From NCBI GenBank assembly GCA_003223295.1, contig QHYM01000111.1, forward strand, positions 1 to 41,799: a DNA stretch of 41,799 nt. Direction: 5' to 3'. The stretch is from Acidobacteriota bacterium (GTDB lineage: Bacteria; Acidobacteriota; Terriglobia; Acidiferrales; UBA7541). Below the pieces are notes generated by a model that saw only the letters and a program-made list of their open reading frames with translations, did no database searches and had not been told where the DNA came from. The position numbers and the translations under genes were made by a program. How positions within the stretch are numbered: the stretch's first letter is position 1; each line of letters starts with the position of its first letter. Shown here in pieces: positions 1 through 8,962 of this stretch.

Positions 1-94
1 CGGCCATAATCGACACAGTGATGGAAACGGGAAGGACCAACGGATGGTCTTCGTGCATGTGATGCGCTTCGGGAAGTTCGATGCCTTCAGGCAT
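1..94 (-). CDS. DUF4337-like protein, N-terminal fragment cut by window edge
   Basis: An ATG at 94 on the minus strand opens a frame that stays open to the window edge (31 codons). A GGGAG Shine-Dalgarno lies at 107-103, 8 nt upstream. The residues begin MPEGIELPEAHH and continue acidic/His-rich into what looks like the start of a hydrophobic segment (PVSITVSIMA). This pattern, an acidic ELPE/His-rich head followed by a membrane helix, resembles the start of DUF4337 membrane proteins, recalled from family knowledge and not tested. It begins 23 bp after the hemL stop on the same strand, so it is probably the last visible gene of the hem operon. Function unknown; most of the protein lies outside the window. 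Confidence 0.6.
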   Translation of the reverse strand, partial: MPEGIELPEAHHMHEDHPLVLPVSITVSIMA

Positions 95-117
95 TGCTTT
101 CGCTCCCTTGGATGGAA

Positions 118-1443
118 TCAGGCGGGCTCGGCGGCGATGGATTGCAATGCTTCGCGAGCGGCGGCTAAGGTTCGGTCAATGTCCCCAGCCGTGTGCGCCG
201 CAGAGAGAAACACGGCTTCGAATTGCGACGGCGCCAGAAAGATTCCCCGGGGCAGCATCTCGCGGAAAAACCGCGCGTACCGCTTGGTGTCGGAACGCCT
301 GGCGTCGGCATAGTTTCTCACTGGCCCCGGCGTGAAAAAAACCGTCGCGACCGAGCCAATGGCGTTGATCTGCGCGGGAATTCCGACCGCGGACAATTCC
401 ACGCGCAGCCCCGAGACCAAGCGTTCTGCCAACTGCGTCATTCTCTCGTACAGGCCTGGCTTTGTGAGCTGTTTCAGCGCCGCAATCCCTGCGCGCATCG
501 CCAGCGGATTCCCGGCCAGCGTCCCTGCCTGATACACCGGTCCAAGCGGGGCCACGTGATTCATCAACTCCGCGTAGCCACCGTAAGCGGCCACAGGGAC
601 TCCACCGCCAATAACTTTTCCAAGAGTTGTAAGGTCCCCCTCGATGCCAAGAAGTTCCTGCGCGGAGCCGTTGCGCAAGCGTAATCCGGTGATAACTTCA
701 TCGACGATCAGCAGCGCACCGTTTCGATGGGCGATTTCTCTTAGACCTTTCAAGAATCCAGGTTCCGGCAGCACGACTCCCATGTTTGCCGCGATGGGCT
801 CCACAATCACCGCGGCAATCTTGCCCTTGTGCGCGGAAAACGCTTTTTCGACGGCTTGAAGATCGTTGAACGGCACGTTCAGAGTCAATTCCGCCAGCAC
901 CTGCGGCACTCCAGGGCATTCAGCGATTCCTAGCGTCGCCAGGCCCGAACCCGCTCGCGAGAGAAAACTGTCCGCGTGCCCGTGATAGCAGCCTTCAAAC
1001 TTCACGATGAAATCTCGCTTCGTGATTCCTCGCGCGAGCCGCACGGCGCTCATCGTCGCTTCCGTGCCGCTGGAGACGAAGCGAATCTTTTCAAGGAAGG
1101 GGATCGCCTTGCTAATGAGCATGGCGAGTTCCAGCTCCAATTCCGTGGTCACGCCAAAGCTCGTTCCGCGACGTGCCTGATGGGCGACGGCTTCGGCGAT
1201 GGCCGGATTCGCATGCCCCAGGATGATCGCGCCCCACGAGCAAACGTAATCCAGCAACTCGTTGCCGTCCGCGTCGTAGAGGTGCTGCCCGTTGGCGTGA
1301 TCGATCACCAGCGGGTCGCCACCGACCGAGCGGAACGCGCGCACGGGACTGTTCACGCCGCCGACGAGTACCTTCTCGGCGCGCTCGAAGATTTCACGCG
1401 AGCGTTGGCCTTCGCGCTTTAATTGCGTTTCTGCTTTGTTCAT
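118..1443 (-). CDS. hemL: Glutamate-1-semialdehyde 2,1-aminomutase
   Basis: Cytosolic PLP enzyme that converts glutamate-1-semialdehyde to 5-aminolevulinate, the second step of the C5 pathway to tetrapyrroles. The 441 residues match the family's usual 425-440. Visible signatures are the N-terminal GGVNSPVRAF motif, the VSSGTEA phosphate-binding motif, the VDEVITGLR strand and TLGKVIGGG, whose lysine (K276) should form the Schiff base with PLP. Start is the ATG at 1443; no strong Shine-Dalgarno is visible, so translation is probably coupled to hemB, which ends 13 bp upstream. It is the last complete gene of the leftward hem operon. The substrate is made by HemA, encoded in the same operon. Confidence 0.97.
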   Translation of the reverse strand: MNKAETQLKREGQRSREIFERAEKVLVGGVNSPVRAFRSVGGDPLVIDHANGQHLYDADGNELLDYVCSWGAIILGHANPAIAEAVAHQARRGTSFGVTTELELELAMLISKAIPFLEKIRFVSSGTEATMSAVRLARGITKRDFIVKFEGCYHGHADSFLSRAGSGLATLGIAECPGVPQVLAELTLNVPFNDLQAVEKAFSAHKGKIAAVIVEPIAANMGVVLPEPGFLKGLREIAHRNGALLIVDEVITGLRLRNGSAQELLGIEGDLTTLGKVIGGGVPVAAYGGYAELMNHVAPLGPVYQAGTLAGNPLAMRAGIAALKQLTKPGLYERMTQLAERLVSGLRVELSAVGIPAQINAIGSVATVFFTPGPVRNYADARRSDTKRYARFFREMLPRGIFLAPSQFEAVFLSAAHTAGDIDRTLAAAREALQSIAAEPA

Positions 1444-1456
1444 CAGTGTGGATAAA

Positions 1457-2434
1457 TTAGCACGCCTTCAGCCAGCGTGCGACGTCCTTGGCATGATAGG
1501 TCAAAATGTTGTCCGCCCCCGCGCGCTGAATGCCTGTCAGGATTTCGAGAACCACGCGTTTTTCGTCAAGCCAGCCGTTCCGCGCCGCGGCCTTCACCAT
1601 CGCGTATTCGCCGCTCACGTTGTACGCGCCCACGGGAACGTCAAACGTTTCATGCACGCGCCAAATCACGTCGAGATAGGGCAGCGCCGGCTTCACCATG
1701 ACCATGTCCGCGCCCTCTTCCAAATCCAGCCGCACTTCTTTCAATGCCTCGCGCACGTTGGCGGGATCCATTTGGTAACTGCGCCGGTCGCCGAATTGTG
1801 GCGCGGACTGCGCGGCTTCACGAAACGGCCCGTAAAATCCGGAGCAGTATTTCGCGGCATAGGAAAGAATCGCGATGTTTTCAAACTTGTGCTCGTCGAG
1901 CATTTCGCGAATCGCGCCCACGCGCCCGTCCATCATGTCCGAAGGCGCAACGATGTCCGCGCCCGCCCGGGCATGCGAAAGCGCCTGCTGCGCCAGAATG
2001 CTGAGCGTCGCGTCATTTGCCACTTCCCCGTTCTCGATGACGCCGCAGTGGCCATGGTCCGTGTATTCGCAGAGGCAAACGTCGGTAATCACCAGCAATT
2101 TCAGGTTCGCCTTTCGAATGCCTTCGATGGCGCGCTGCACCACGCCTTGAGAACTCAACGAACTCGCGCCCCGCGGATCCTTCGTTTCCGGCAGGCCAAA
2201 AAGAATCACCGCAGGAATTCCGAGCGATTCCACTTCCCGGCACTCTTCCAGGATTTGATCAGCCGACTGCTGGTGAATCGTCGGCATCGAGCCAACTTCC
2301 TGGCGAACGTTCTTTCCCGGGCACACAAACATCGGATAGATCAGGCCTGCGGTCGTCAGGCGCGTTTCGCGAACCATGCTGCGGAGCGCTGCGGAGCGCC
2401 GCAAGCGCCGAGGTCGATGCGTGGGAAAGCTCAT
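1457..2434 (-). CDS. hemB: Delta-aminolevulinic acid dehydratase (porphobilinogen synthase)
   Basis: Condenses two 5-aminolevulinate molecules to porphobilinogen. The 325 residues are family-typical. The cysteine-rich metal site is present in [14 protein letters not shown], suggesting a zinc-type enzyme. The two active-site lysines lie in [15 protein letters not shown] and in [10 protein letters not shown] (K248). The N-terminus carries the conserved [18 protein letters not shown] segment, and the C-terminus has the [12 protein letters not shown] motif. The ATG at 2434 overlaps the hemD stop by 4 bp (ATGA), so translation is probably coupled. It lies between hemD and hemL in the leftward operon. 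Confidence 0.97.
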   Translation of the reverse strand: MSFPTHRPRRLRRSAALRSMVRETRLTTAGLIYPMFVCPGKNVRQEVGSMPTIHQQSADQILEECREVESLGIPAVILFGLPETKDPRGASSLSSQGVVQRAIEGIRKANLKLLVITDVCLCEYTDHGHCGVIENGEVANDATLSILAQQALSHARAGADIVAPSDMMDGRVGAIREMLDEHKFENIAILSYAAKYCSGFYGPFREAAQSAPQFGDRRSYQMDPANVREALKEVRLDLEEGADMVMVKPALPYLDVIWRVHETFDVPVGAYNVSGEYAMVKAAARNGWLDEKRVVLEILTGIQRAGADNILTYHAKDVARWLKAC

Positions 2435-3255
2435 GAGCGTTTCACTCCTGCCGGCGCGGCCTTAGCGGCGGCAAAATGTTTCTCCAAGGCATCCACGACC
2501 GAGGCCGTCGTGGTATCCGCTGCAACCAAAGCACGCTCCACGCCGGCTTTATGCAATGCGTTCGCGGTCACTGGCCCGACGGCTGTTACCGCGAGCTTAT
2601 CCTGAATCTGACCGAGTTGCTTAGAGCCAACTAATTCTGCGAAGTGCTGTACCGCTGACGGGCTGAAAAACAAAACTGCATCGGCTTGGCCACCCGCAAT
2701 CTTCTTTAGTCCGCCTTGGTCCGTCTCGCCCGGCCGCAGCGTGCGATAGGCAATGACTTCTGTAACCTGAGCGCCATATCGCTGCAAGGCCTCAGGTAAA
2801 TCCGGATCCGCCCGATCGCTCCGCGGAAGCATTACTTTCGCTCCCTGAAGCTTGCTGCCCAATTCGTTTGCCAGAGCCACGCCGTTATGCGTCACCGCGA
2901 CATAAGCGACGGGAAGGTTTGCCTTGCGCGCGGACTCCGCCGTAACCGGCCCAACGCAGGCCACTTGTAGCCGGCTGCCAACCGCAAGGAGTGGCTGCCC
3001 CAAGTCCTCCGCCCTTTGCACCACCGCCCGCACCGCTTGCGCGCTCGTGAGGACCAGCCAGTCAAACTGTTGCATCCCTACGATCGCGCGATCCAGCGGC
3101 ACAAAATCGTCCGGCTCTGCAAACGACACCAGCGGAAGCATGACGGGGATGGCTCCGCGTGCGGATAGCTCTCGCGCCAACTCCTCACTCTGCAACGCCG
3201 CCCGCGTAATCACGATGCGCTTCCCTGCCAACGCACTTGGAAACTTCTCAGCCAC
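2431..3255 (-). CDS. hemD: Uroporphyrinogen-III synthase (haem-operon copy)
   Basis: Cyclises hydroxymethylbilane with inversion of ring D to give uroporphyrinogen III. The 274 residues fit the HemD fold of two Rossmann-like halves: GKRIVITRA near the N-terminus, a [12 protein letters not shown] strand-loop, [12 protein letters not shown], and later [14 protein letters not shown] and [11 protein letters not shown]. HemD is poorly conserved, so the operon position between hemC and hemB is strong support. It overlaps hemC by 8 bp and hemB by 4 bp. A second, quite different HemD homologue lies at 30730-31596. This one, embedded in the hem operon, is most likely the housekeeping enzyme. Confidence 0.92.
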   Translation of the reverse strand: MAEKFPSALAGKRIVITRAALQSEELARELSARGAIPVMLPLVSFAEPDDFVPLDRAIVGMQQFDWLVLTSAQAVRAVVQRAEDLGQPLLAVGSRLQVACVGPVTAESARKANLPVAYVAVTHNGVALANELGSKLQGAKVMLPRSDRADPDLPEALQRYGAQVTEVIAYRTLRPGETDQGGLKKIAGGQADAVLFFSPSAVQHFAELVGSKQLGQIQDKLAVTAVGPVTANALHKAGVERALVAADTTTASVVDALEKHFAAAKAAPAGVKRS

Positions 3256-4165
3256 GCTGCCGGCCCACTTCTTCCAGGATGGACTGCGCGCCCGATTCGA
3301 TCAGCAAGCGCGCCATATGCTCGCCGAGTTGCGCCGCTTGCTCCGGCGGCGCTGCAGCATGCTGCTTCACGCACTGCGCTCCTTCCACGGAACACACGCA
3401 GGCATCCATCACCAGCTCGCCGCGTTCGACGCGCGCCCACGCACCCATGGGCACTTGGCATCCGCCATGCAACGCACCCAGAAGCGCGCGCTCGGCAATG
3501 ATCGCAGCGCGCGTTTCCGCGTCATCCAACGGTGCCAGCAGATCTTGGGCTTCCCTGTCCTTCAGCCGGCACTCCACGGCAATCGCACCCTGCCCCACTG
3601 CGGGCATGCACACTTCAGGAGAAAGAACCTCGGAGATTCGCTGGCTGAATCCCAGACGATCCAATCCAGCTTTCGAGACCACCACCGCTTCGTATTCCCC
3701 GCTTTCAACTTTGCGCAGGCGCGTGTCGACGTTGCCGCGCAGGTCGCGCAAGTCCAAGTCCGGACGAACATGTCGCAACTGCGCCTGGCGCCGCAAACTG
3801 CTCGTTCCCACACGCGCCCCTTGCCGGAGGTTCGCCAGCGTCGAGCCAACCAGGCAATCGCGCGCGTCATCGCGCCGGCAAACCGCGGGAAACATCAGGC
3901 GCGAAGGAATGTCCGTGGGAATGTCCTTTACGCTGTGCACCGCCACGTCGATGGTCTCTTCAATCAGCGCTTCTTCCAGTTCCTTGATGAAAATACCCTT
4001 GCTGCCGATTTGTGCCACCGGTGCGTGCTGCATTTTATCGCCAGCCGTTTTGATGATCACGATTTCCGGCTCGATGCCCGTTGCGGCAAAAAGCCGCGTC
4101 CGAATAAACTCCGCCTGCCATTTGGCAAGCAAGCTGCCGCGCGTGCCGATGCGCAAAGTCCTCAA
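3248..4165 (-). CDS. hemC: Hydroxymethylbilane synthase (porphobilinogen deaminase)
   Basis: Polymerises four porphobilinogens into the linear tetrapyrrole hydroxymethylbilane on a covalently bound dipyrromethane cofactor. The 305 residues are normal for the family. It begins RIGTRGSLLAKWQA, has the VHSVKDIPTD loop, then VGTSSLRRQAQL and the DLRGNVDTRLRK stretch. The cofactor-binding cysteine is C236 in GGCQVPMG. The start ATG overlaps the hemA stop by 4 bp, and its 3' end overlaps hemD by 8 bp, the tightest packing of the operon. Its product is unstable and is passed directly to HemD, which fits the adjacency. Confidence 0.97.
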   Translation of the reverse strand: MRTLRIGTRGSLLAKWQAEFIRTRLFAATGIEPEIVIIKTAGDKMQHAPVAQIGSKGIFIKELEEALIEETIDVAVHSVKDIPTDIPSRLMFPAVCRRDDARDCLVGSTLANLRQGARVGTSSLRRQAQLRHVRPDLDLRDLRGNVDTRLRKVESGEYEAVVVSKAGLDRLGFSQRISEVLSPEVCMPAVGQGAIAVECRLKDREAQDLLAPLDDAETRAAIIAERALLGALHGGCQVPMGAWARVERGELVMDACVCSVEGAQCVKQHAAAPPEQAAQLGEHMARLLIESGAQSILEEVGRQRG

Positions 4166-5439
4166 GGCTTCTCCCGGTTCGAAAGGAATAGGTCGCGCAA
4201 TGCCTCGACGTTGTGAATTTTTCGGCGCAAATCTTTCTCGCCGCGCAAACGCTGCGCCGGCTCCAGCAGCAAGCTCTCGAGCATCTCGTCCATCAATTTT
4301 TCGACGTGCGCGCGGTCCGCTGACGTCAGGTGCTGGATAGATTCCACGCGGGCATGGATGAATTGAGCGCGCTCTTCACGCATTCGCGTGCGCAGCTCGT
4401 TGACCAAACCGGCAAGCTCGACGCTGGCCTGCCAGGAAAGGAATTTCCCGACATGCTGTTCGACGATGCTATCGGCCTTGGGAATCTCATTCTCGCGGGC
4501 GTGGCGGTTTTGCGCGACGATTTCGCTGAGATTGTCCATGTTGTAGACATAGACGTTGTACAGCTTTCCCACTCCCGCGTCGATATTCCGCGGCAACCCA
4601 AGATCCATCACAAATAATGCGCGATTGCCGCGTTTTGCCATCGCTTGCTCAACCAATTCGCGGCGCAAAACCGGCTCTTCTGTTGCCACTGACGAAACGA
4701 TGACATCCGGCACCGGCAGCGCTCGCTCCCAATCTCCCCAGGGCAGCACTTCGCCTCCGTATTGATTCGCCAAACCGTCGGCGCGTTCCTTGGAGCGGTT
4801 CATCACAAAAAGACGCGCGATGCCGCGGTCCCGCAGTTGCCCGATCACCTGCTCACTGATGGTGCCGGCGCCTAATACCAGTGCGCTGCGTTCGTCCAGC
4901 TTTCCAAAAATTCGTTCCGCCAGCTTGACGCCGGCAGAGGCCACGGACATCGGACGCATGCCCAACTCCGTCTCCGTGCGCACCCGCTTGCCGGCTTCGA
5001 GCGCGCCCTGGAACAAGCGATTCAGTACCGGCCCCGTACCGCCTTGCTCATGCGCGGCCCGATAGGCTTCGCGCACCTGGCCAAGGATTTCCGCTTCGCC
5101 CAGCATCATCGAATCAAGCCCCGCCGCAACGCGAAACAGGTGCCGTACGGCTTCTCGGTCATAGTGGTGATACAGCGAAACGCCAAGTACGTCCATGCGT
5201 ACCGCATGAAATTCACTCAGGAACGTGGACAGCCCCGGCGCGCACTCGCGAGAGGCTTCCGGCGGCACGCCATAGACTTCGCTGCGATTGCAGGTGGAAA
5301 GCACTAGCGTTTCCTCGAGAATCCCCTTCGAGCGAAGTTCTTCCGAGGCGCGCCGTGCCTGCTCAGCAGTGAAGGAGACCCGTTCGCGCACCTCCACGGG
5401 CGCGGTGCGGTGATTCAGTCCGACGAGAACGATCTCCAT
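4162..5439 (-). CDS. hemA: Glutamyl-tRNA reductase
   Basis: NADPH-dependent reduction of Glu-tRNA(Glu) to glutamate-1-semialdehyde, the committed and usually regulated step of the C5 pathway. The 425 residues contain the N-terminal GLNHRTAPVEVRERVSF, the catalytic cysteine C50 in STCNRSEVYG, the substrate-contact motif HLFRVAAGLDSMMLGEAEILGQVREAY, a dinucleotide-binding region (ALVLGAGTISEQV) and a C-terminal helical dimerisation tail rich in Arg/Glu. Start ATG at 5439, 18 bp after the HemX-like gene. It is the first enzyme of the leftward operon. HemA is often haem-feedback regulated, but the sequence shows no recognisable control element. Confidence 0.97.
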   Translation of the reverse strand: MEIVLVGLNHRTAPVEVRERVSFTAEQARRASEELRSKGILEETLVLSTCNRSEVYGVPPEASRECAPGLSTFLSEFHAVRMDVLGVSLYHHYDREAVRHLFRVAAGLDSMMLGEAEILGQVREAYRAAHEQGGTGPVLNRLFQGALEAGKRVRTETELGMRPMSVASAGVKLAERIFGKLDERSALVLGAGTISEQVIGQLRDRGIARLFVMNRSKERADGLANQYGGEVLPWGDWERALPVPDVIVSSVATEEPVLRRELVEQAMAKRGNRALFVMDLGLPRNIDAGVGKLYNVYVYNMDNLSEIVAQNRHARENEIPKADSIVEQHVGKFLSWQASVELAGLVNELRTRMREERAQFIHARVESIQHLTSADRAHVEKLMDEMLESLLLEPAQRLRGEKDLRRKIHNVEALRDLFLSNREKP

Positions 5440-5457
5440 GCCGGGGCCTGGTCTCTC

Positions 5458-6333
5458 CTAAAAGTACCGGTGACTGTGCGAAAGATAAAAATTCACGACC
5501 GTAAAACTTAGAAAAACAATTACAAAATTGAAGACACACAGCTTTGAGGCACGCGCTCCGCGCCAGGCGGTTGTGCGCGCAAGCCGGAAATATGCCAGGT
5601 AAAGAAGTAGCACGAGCAGCGTGATGGCGTATTTCGGGTCATAGAACGAGTACTTGTCGCTCAAGCGGTCGACCCATAAGAAACCTAACGCGGTTCCGAT
5701 GGTAATGGAAACCAGGCCCACCAATACGCTCGAGCGGCTCATGCGCTCCAGCAGTTCCAGTGGAGGCAGCCGCCAAACCACGTCTCCCAGCTGGTGGTTG
5801 CGCAGCAGGCGCTCTTCTCCCAGAAACAACAGGCTAAGCACGAAGGAAAGCGCGAAAGCGGAATACGCCAAAATGCTCAGGGCCACGTGAAAGGCAAAAG
5901 TCGGGCCGTGCGCGTCAGGCGGAGAAAGCTTGTCGGCGGGCGCAAGATGCGCCGCGACAAAAAACACCAAGATAAACGGAAGCACGAGCGCGCCGACCGA
6001 CCGCTGGCGATGGTAGAGTTCCAGCCCCAGATACGTCAGCGCCAACAACCAGCCAAACAGCGACATCGAGCCGTACAGATCATGATACGGAACCGTGTGA
6101 AGTCCTCGTGATCGTTCCAGCAAGGCAAAATAATGCGTCACCAGCCCTCCCGCCAGCAGCAACGTTCCCAGCCGCCCCGTGAGGGCCTTTCCGGTATTCA
6201 AGAAAATCAAATACAGCGCGAAACTGAGCGCGTAACCAACGGCCGTCGAAATGAAAAGCGCGTAGTGCACTCTTTTTGCCTGTGGCTGCCACCAGCAGAA
6301 AGCAGTTTCTCTCGCTTGGGAGGCAACGGCCAC
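5458..6333 (-). CDS. HemX/CcsA-like cytochrome c assembly membrane protein
   Basis: Polytopic membrane protein of 291 residues with about eight hydrophobic segments, belonging by appearance to the cytochrome-c-assembly superfamily (CcsA/CcmC/HemX). Candidate haem-ligand histidines occur in FAFHVALSILAYSAFALSF and near the N-terminus. The periplasmic WWD motif of true haem-handling members is degenerate here (KYSFYDPKYAITLL lacks its tryptophans), which, with the short length, favours a HemX-type protein over a full CcsA. HemX lowers glutamyl-tRNA reductase levels in Bacillus, and this gene sits directly upstream of hemA, so a similar role is plausible (inference). The start is a GTG at 6333; a TATACT -10-like box lies at 6358-6353 with no good -35. 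Confidence 0.8.
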   Translation of the reverse strand: MAVASQARETAFCWWQPQAKRVHYALFISTAVGYALSFALYLIFLNTGKALTGRLGTLLLAGGLVTHYFALLERSRGLHTVPYHDLYGSMSLFGWLLALTYLGLELYHRQRSVGALVLPFILVFFVAAHLAPADKLSPPDAHGPTFAFHVALSILAYSAFALSFVLSLLFLGEERLLRNHQLGDVVWRLPPLELLERMSRSSVLVGLVSITIGTALGFLWVDRLSDKYSFYDPKYAITLLVLLLYLAYFRLARTTAWRGARASKLCVFNFVIVFLSFTVVNFYLSHSHRYF

Positions 6334-6457
6334 GAACTCGTTAAACGCTTCGAGTATAACTTACACGACTGGTGACCTGCACAGCGTGACGCCCGTCGCA
6401 GTGCTTGGCCCGGCAAGACCTGTTAAGATTGGCTATCCTGCAACCGCCGGAAAGGAC
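6334..6457. promoter_or_regulatory. Divergent promoter region of the two hem half-operons
   Basis: This 124 bp gap separates the leftward hemX-A-C-D-B-L operon from rightward hemE-N-Y, so it must hold or adjoin both promoters. On the minus strand a TATACT hexamer lies at 6358-6353, 20 bp before the GTG. On the plus strand TAAGAT (6424-6429) and TATCCT (6434-6439) are possible -10 boxes, but TTGGCC at 6405-6410 is badly spaced for either. No haem-regulator or Fur-like palindrome is obvious. Confidence 0.4.
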
Positions 6458-7525
6458 ATGACCCCAACCACGTCAGTCAATCGAAAGGATTTATTCCTGC
6501 GCGCCTGCCGCGGGGAGGCGCCTCCCCGTGTGCCTGTCTGGATCATGCGCCAAGCCGGCCGGTACTTGCCCGAGTACCGCGAAATTCGCGCAAAGCATGG
6601 ATTCCTAGAGGTTTGCAAAACGCCAGAGCTCGCCGTGGAAGTCTCCCTGCAGCCTTTTCGCCGGCTGGGCGTCGATGCCGTGATAGTTTTTTCCGACATC
6701 CTGATTCCCGCCGAAGCCATGGGCTTGCAGCTTGAACTCGGCGATGCCGGCCCGAATCTCCCAAACCCCGTCCGCAGCAAGTCCGATGTTGAGAAGCTAA
6801 GGAATTTCGATCCGGAAATGGAAACCGAATTTCTGCCCGAAGCCATCCGCCGCATCGTGAAGTCCGTCGGACCGGAAGTTCCCGTGCTGGGCTTTGCCGG
6901 TGCCCCCTGGACTCTTGCATGTTACATGGTCGAAGGAAAAACGGGAGGATTCGCCACCGTTAAGCGTTTTCTCTATCACGAGCCGAGAATTTTCCGCGAG
7001 TTGCTCCATCGCGTCGCGCAGGCCTCTATTCCCTACCTCAAAGCACAGATTGCCGCGGGCGCGACCGCGGTGCAATTGTTCGACACCTGGTGCGGCGAGC
7101 TGAACTTGCAGGACTACCAGGAATCTGCGCTCCCCGCCGTGCAGGAAGTCATTTCAGGAATTTCCGGCTCCGTTCCCGTGATTTACTACACGAAGGCGTC
7201 GCAGCATCTGTTCTCCGCCGCGGCGCGGTCCGGCGCAAATGTTCTCAGCGTGGATTGGAGGGTGGAGCTTGGCGAAGTTCGCGGGGCGCTCGGGCCACAA
7301 ATCGCTTTGCAAGGAAATGTGGATCCCGCGGCGTTGCTCGCCCCGGCTGAGAAAATTCGAGAAGTTACGCTAGACACGATCAACTCCCTGGCGGGACGCG
7401 GGCACATTCTCAACCTCGGCCATGGCATACTGCCCAACACGCCGGTTGAAAACGCGCAGCTCTTTGTGGAAACCGGCCAGCAAGCCTTGTTACAGGAAAT
7501 GCGGCCTGCGGCGCAGTCCCGGTAA
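6458..7525 (+). CDS. hemE: Uroporphyrinogen decarboxylase
   Basis: Decarboxylates the four acetate side chains of uroporphyrinogen III to give coproporphyrinogen III. The 355 residues from this start match the family length. Signatures are the N-terminal PVWIMRQAGRYLPEYR (substrate-binding arginines), the FSDILIPAEAMG loop with its essential aspartate, GFAGAPWTLACYMVEG, and the C-terminal FNLGHG-type motif read here as ILNLGHGILPNTPVENA. The frame is open further upstream to 6386, but the ATG at 6458 has GGAAAGG just upstream and gives the expected N-terminus. It is the first gene of the rightward hem operon, with hemN 12 bp downstream. Confidence 0.96.
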   Translation: MTPTTSVNRKDLFLRACRGEAPPRVPVWIMRQAGRYLPEYREIRAKHGFLEVCKTPELAVEVSLQPFRRLGVDAVIVFSDILIPAEAMGLQLELGDAGPNLPNPVRSKSDVEKLRNFDPEMETEFLPEAIRRIVKSVGPEVPVLGFAGAPWTLACYMVEGKTGGFATVKRFLYHEPRIFRELLHRVAQASIPYLKAQIAAGATAVQLFDTWCGELNLQDYQESALPAVQEVISGISGSVPVIYYTKASQHLFSAAARSGANVLSVDWRVELGEVRGALGPQIALQGNVDPAALLAPAEKIREVTLDTINSLAGRGHILNLGHGILPNTPVENAQLFVETGQQALLQEMRPAAQSR

Positions 7526-7537
7526 GAGGCCATCGCG

Positions 7538-8950
7538 ATGAGGCTCGCCTATCCCACCCTCCAGCAAATGCGCGACGAACTTCACGTTGGCGAAGAATTT
7601 CTCGCAAAATACAATCGCCCCGGCCCTCGCTACACCAGCTATCCGACTGCGCCTGTTTGGAACGACAGCTTTGGGCCGGCGGACCTGGAAAACGTTTTTG
7701 AAGAAGCCGAAAGCGCGAAGACACCAGTTTCGCTATACATGCATATCCCCTTCTGCGAGAGCCTTTGCCTGTTCTGCGCCTGCAACGTGGTGATTCAGAA
7801 AAACAAAAGTGTCGCGCCGCCTTATCTGGATGTGCTCCAGCGTGAAACGGAGCGCATCAGCCGTAGCATTTCGAAAAATCGCCCCGTTGTGCAATTCCAT
7901 TGGGGCGGCGGCACGCCCACGTATCTTTCCCCGGTGCAGATCGAAGACCTCTTCGGATTTACGCGCGAGCGTTTCCACTTTGCGCCAGACAGCGAAATCG
8001 GCATCGAAGTCGATCCCCGTGTCACGTCGCGAGCGCACCTCGAAACGCTTCGCAAGCTGGGCTTCAATCGCCTCAGCATGGGCATCCAGGATTTCCATCC
8101 CGACGTGCAGAAGGCAGTTCACCGCATCCAGCCATTCGAAATGACCCGCGATCTGCTCGTCACCGCACGCCAGCTTGGCTTTGACAGCATTAACGTCGAC
8201 TTGATCTATGGCCTGCCGTACCAAACGCCCGAAAGCTTCGCCCACACCGTTGATCAGATCATCGGACTTAGCTCGGACCGCATCGCCCTCTTCAGCTACG
8301 CCCACGTTCCGTGGCTGAAGAAACAGCAGGGCTCTTTCATCGCCCATCTCCCCGAAGGAACGGTGAAGTTCGAGATTTTCCGCACAGGTCTGCTCAAATT
8401 CGTCGAAGCCGGCTACCTGTACATCGGCATGGATCACTTCGCGAAGCCCGGCGACGAACTGGCCATCTCTCAGCAAAAGCGCACACTTCACCGCAATTTT
8501 CAGGGCTACACAACGAAAGCGGGCGCGGACCTATACGGCATGGGCATCACCGCCATCAGCGGCATCCAATCCGCTTACGCGCAGAATTACCGCGACATCC
8601 CTTCCTGGCAAAAAGCCGTAACCGAGCGCGGCCTCGCCACCATGCGCGGCTATCGTCTTTCGGAAGAAGACCGCCTTCGCCGCGCGGTCATCAGCCGCCT
8701 GCTCTGCCACACCGTTGTGCTCAAAGACGAAATCTCCCAGGAATTTGGCGTGGACTTCGACGAATACTTCGCGGAAGAGCTTCGGCGTTTCGAGCCTTTC
8801 CGCGAGGACGGCTTGGTTTTCCTCGATGGCAACGAAATTCGCGCCACTTGGCTAGGTCGCATTTTCATCCGCAACTTGGCCATGGTTTTCGATCCGTATC
8901 TTGAAAAACAGCAGCTCGCCAACAAGCCGCTCTTTTCAAAAACTCTTTGA
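7538..8950 (+). CDS. hemN: Oxygen-independent coproporphyrinogen III dehydrogenase (radical SAM)
   Basis: Oxidatively decarboxylates two propionates of coproporphyrinogen III to vinyls, giving protoporphyrinogen IX, with SAM as electron acceptor. The 470 residues begin with the family hallmark GPRYTSYPTAPVW. The [4Fe-4S]-binding radical SAM motif HIPFCESLCLFCACN has C73, C77 and C80 as cluster ligands with C82 following, as in E. coli HemN and unlike HemW. GGGTPTYL and the C-terminal HemN domain (MGITAISGIQSAYAQNYRD) follow. It lies 12 bp after hemE and 12 bp before the oxidase gene. HemN presence indicates a protoporphyrin-dependent route and a capacity to make haem without oxygen at this step. 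Confidence 0.96.
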   Translation: MRLAYPTLQQMRDELHVGEEFLAKYNRPGPRYTSYPTAPVWNDSFGPADLENVFEEAESAKTPVSLYMHIPFCESLCLFCACNVVIQKNKSVAPPYLDVLQRETERISRSISKNRPVVQFHWGGGTPTYLSPVQIEDLFGFTRERFHFAPDSEIGIEVDPRVTSRAHLETLRKLGFNRLSMGIQDFHPDVQKAVHRIQPFEMTRDLLVTARQLGFDSINVDLIYGLPYQTPESFAHTVDQIIGLSSDRIALFSYAHVPWLKKQQGSFIAHLPEGTVKFEIFRTGLLKFVEAGYLYIGMDHFAKPGDELAISQQKRTLHRNFQGYTTKAGADLYGMGITAISGIQSAYAQNYRDIPSWQKAVTERGLATMRGYRLSEEDRLRRAVISRLLCHTVVLKDEISQEFGVDFDEYFAEELRRFEPFREDGLVFLDGNEIRATWLGRIFIRNLAMVFDPYLEKQQLANKPLFSKTL

Positions 8951-8962
8951 CCTCACAAGGAT

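Noticed and set aside
1436-4216. Long plus-strand open frames (1436-2605, 2924-4216, 3237-4340)
   Set aside because: All lie opposite hemB, hemD and hemC, whose products carry catalytic motifs. The plus-strand products have shadow-like composition.
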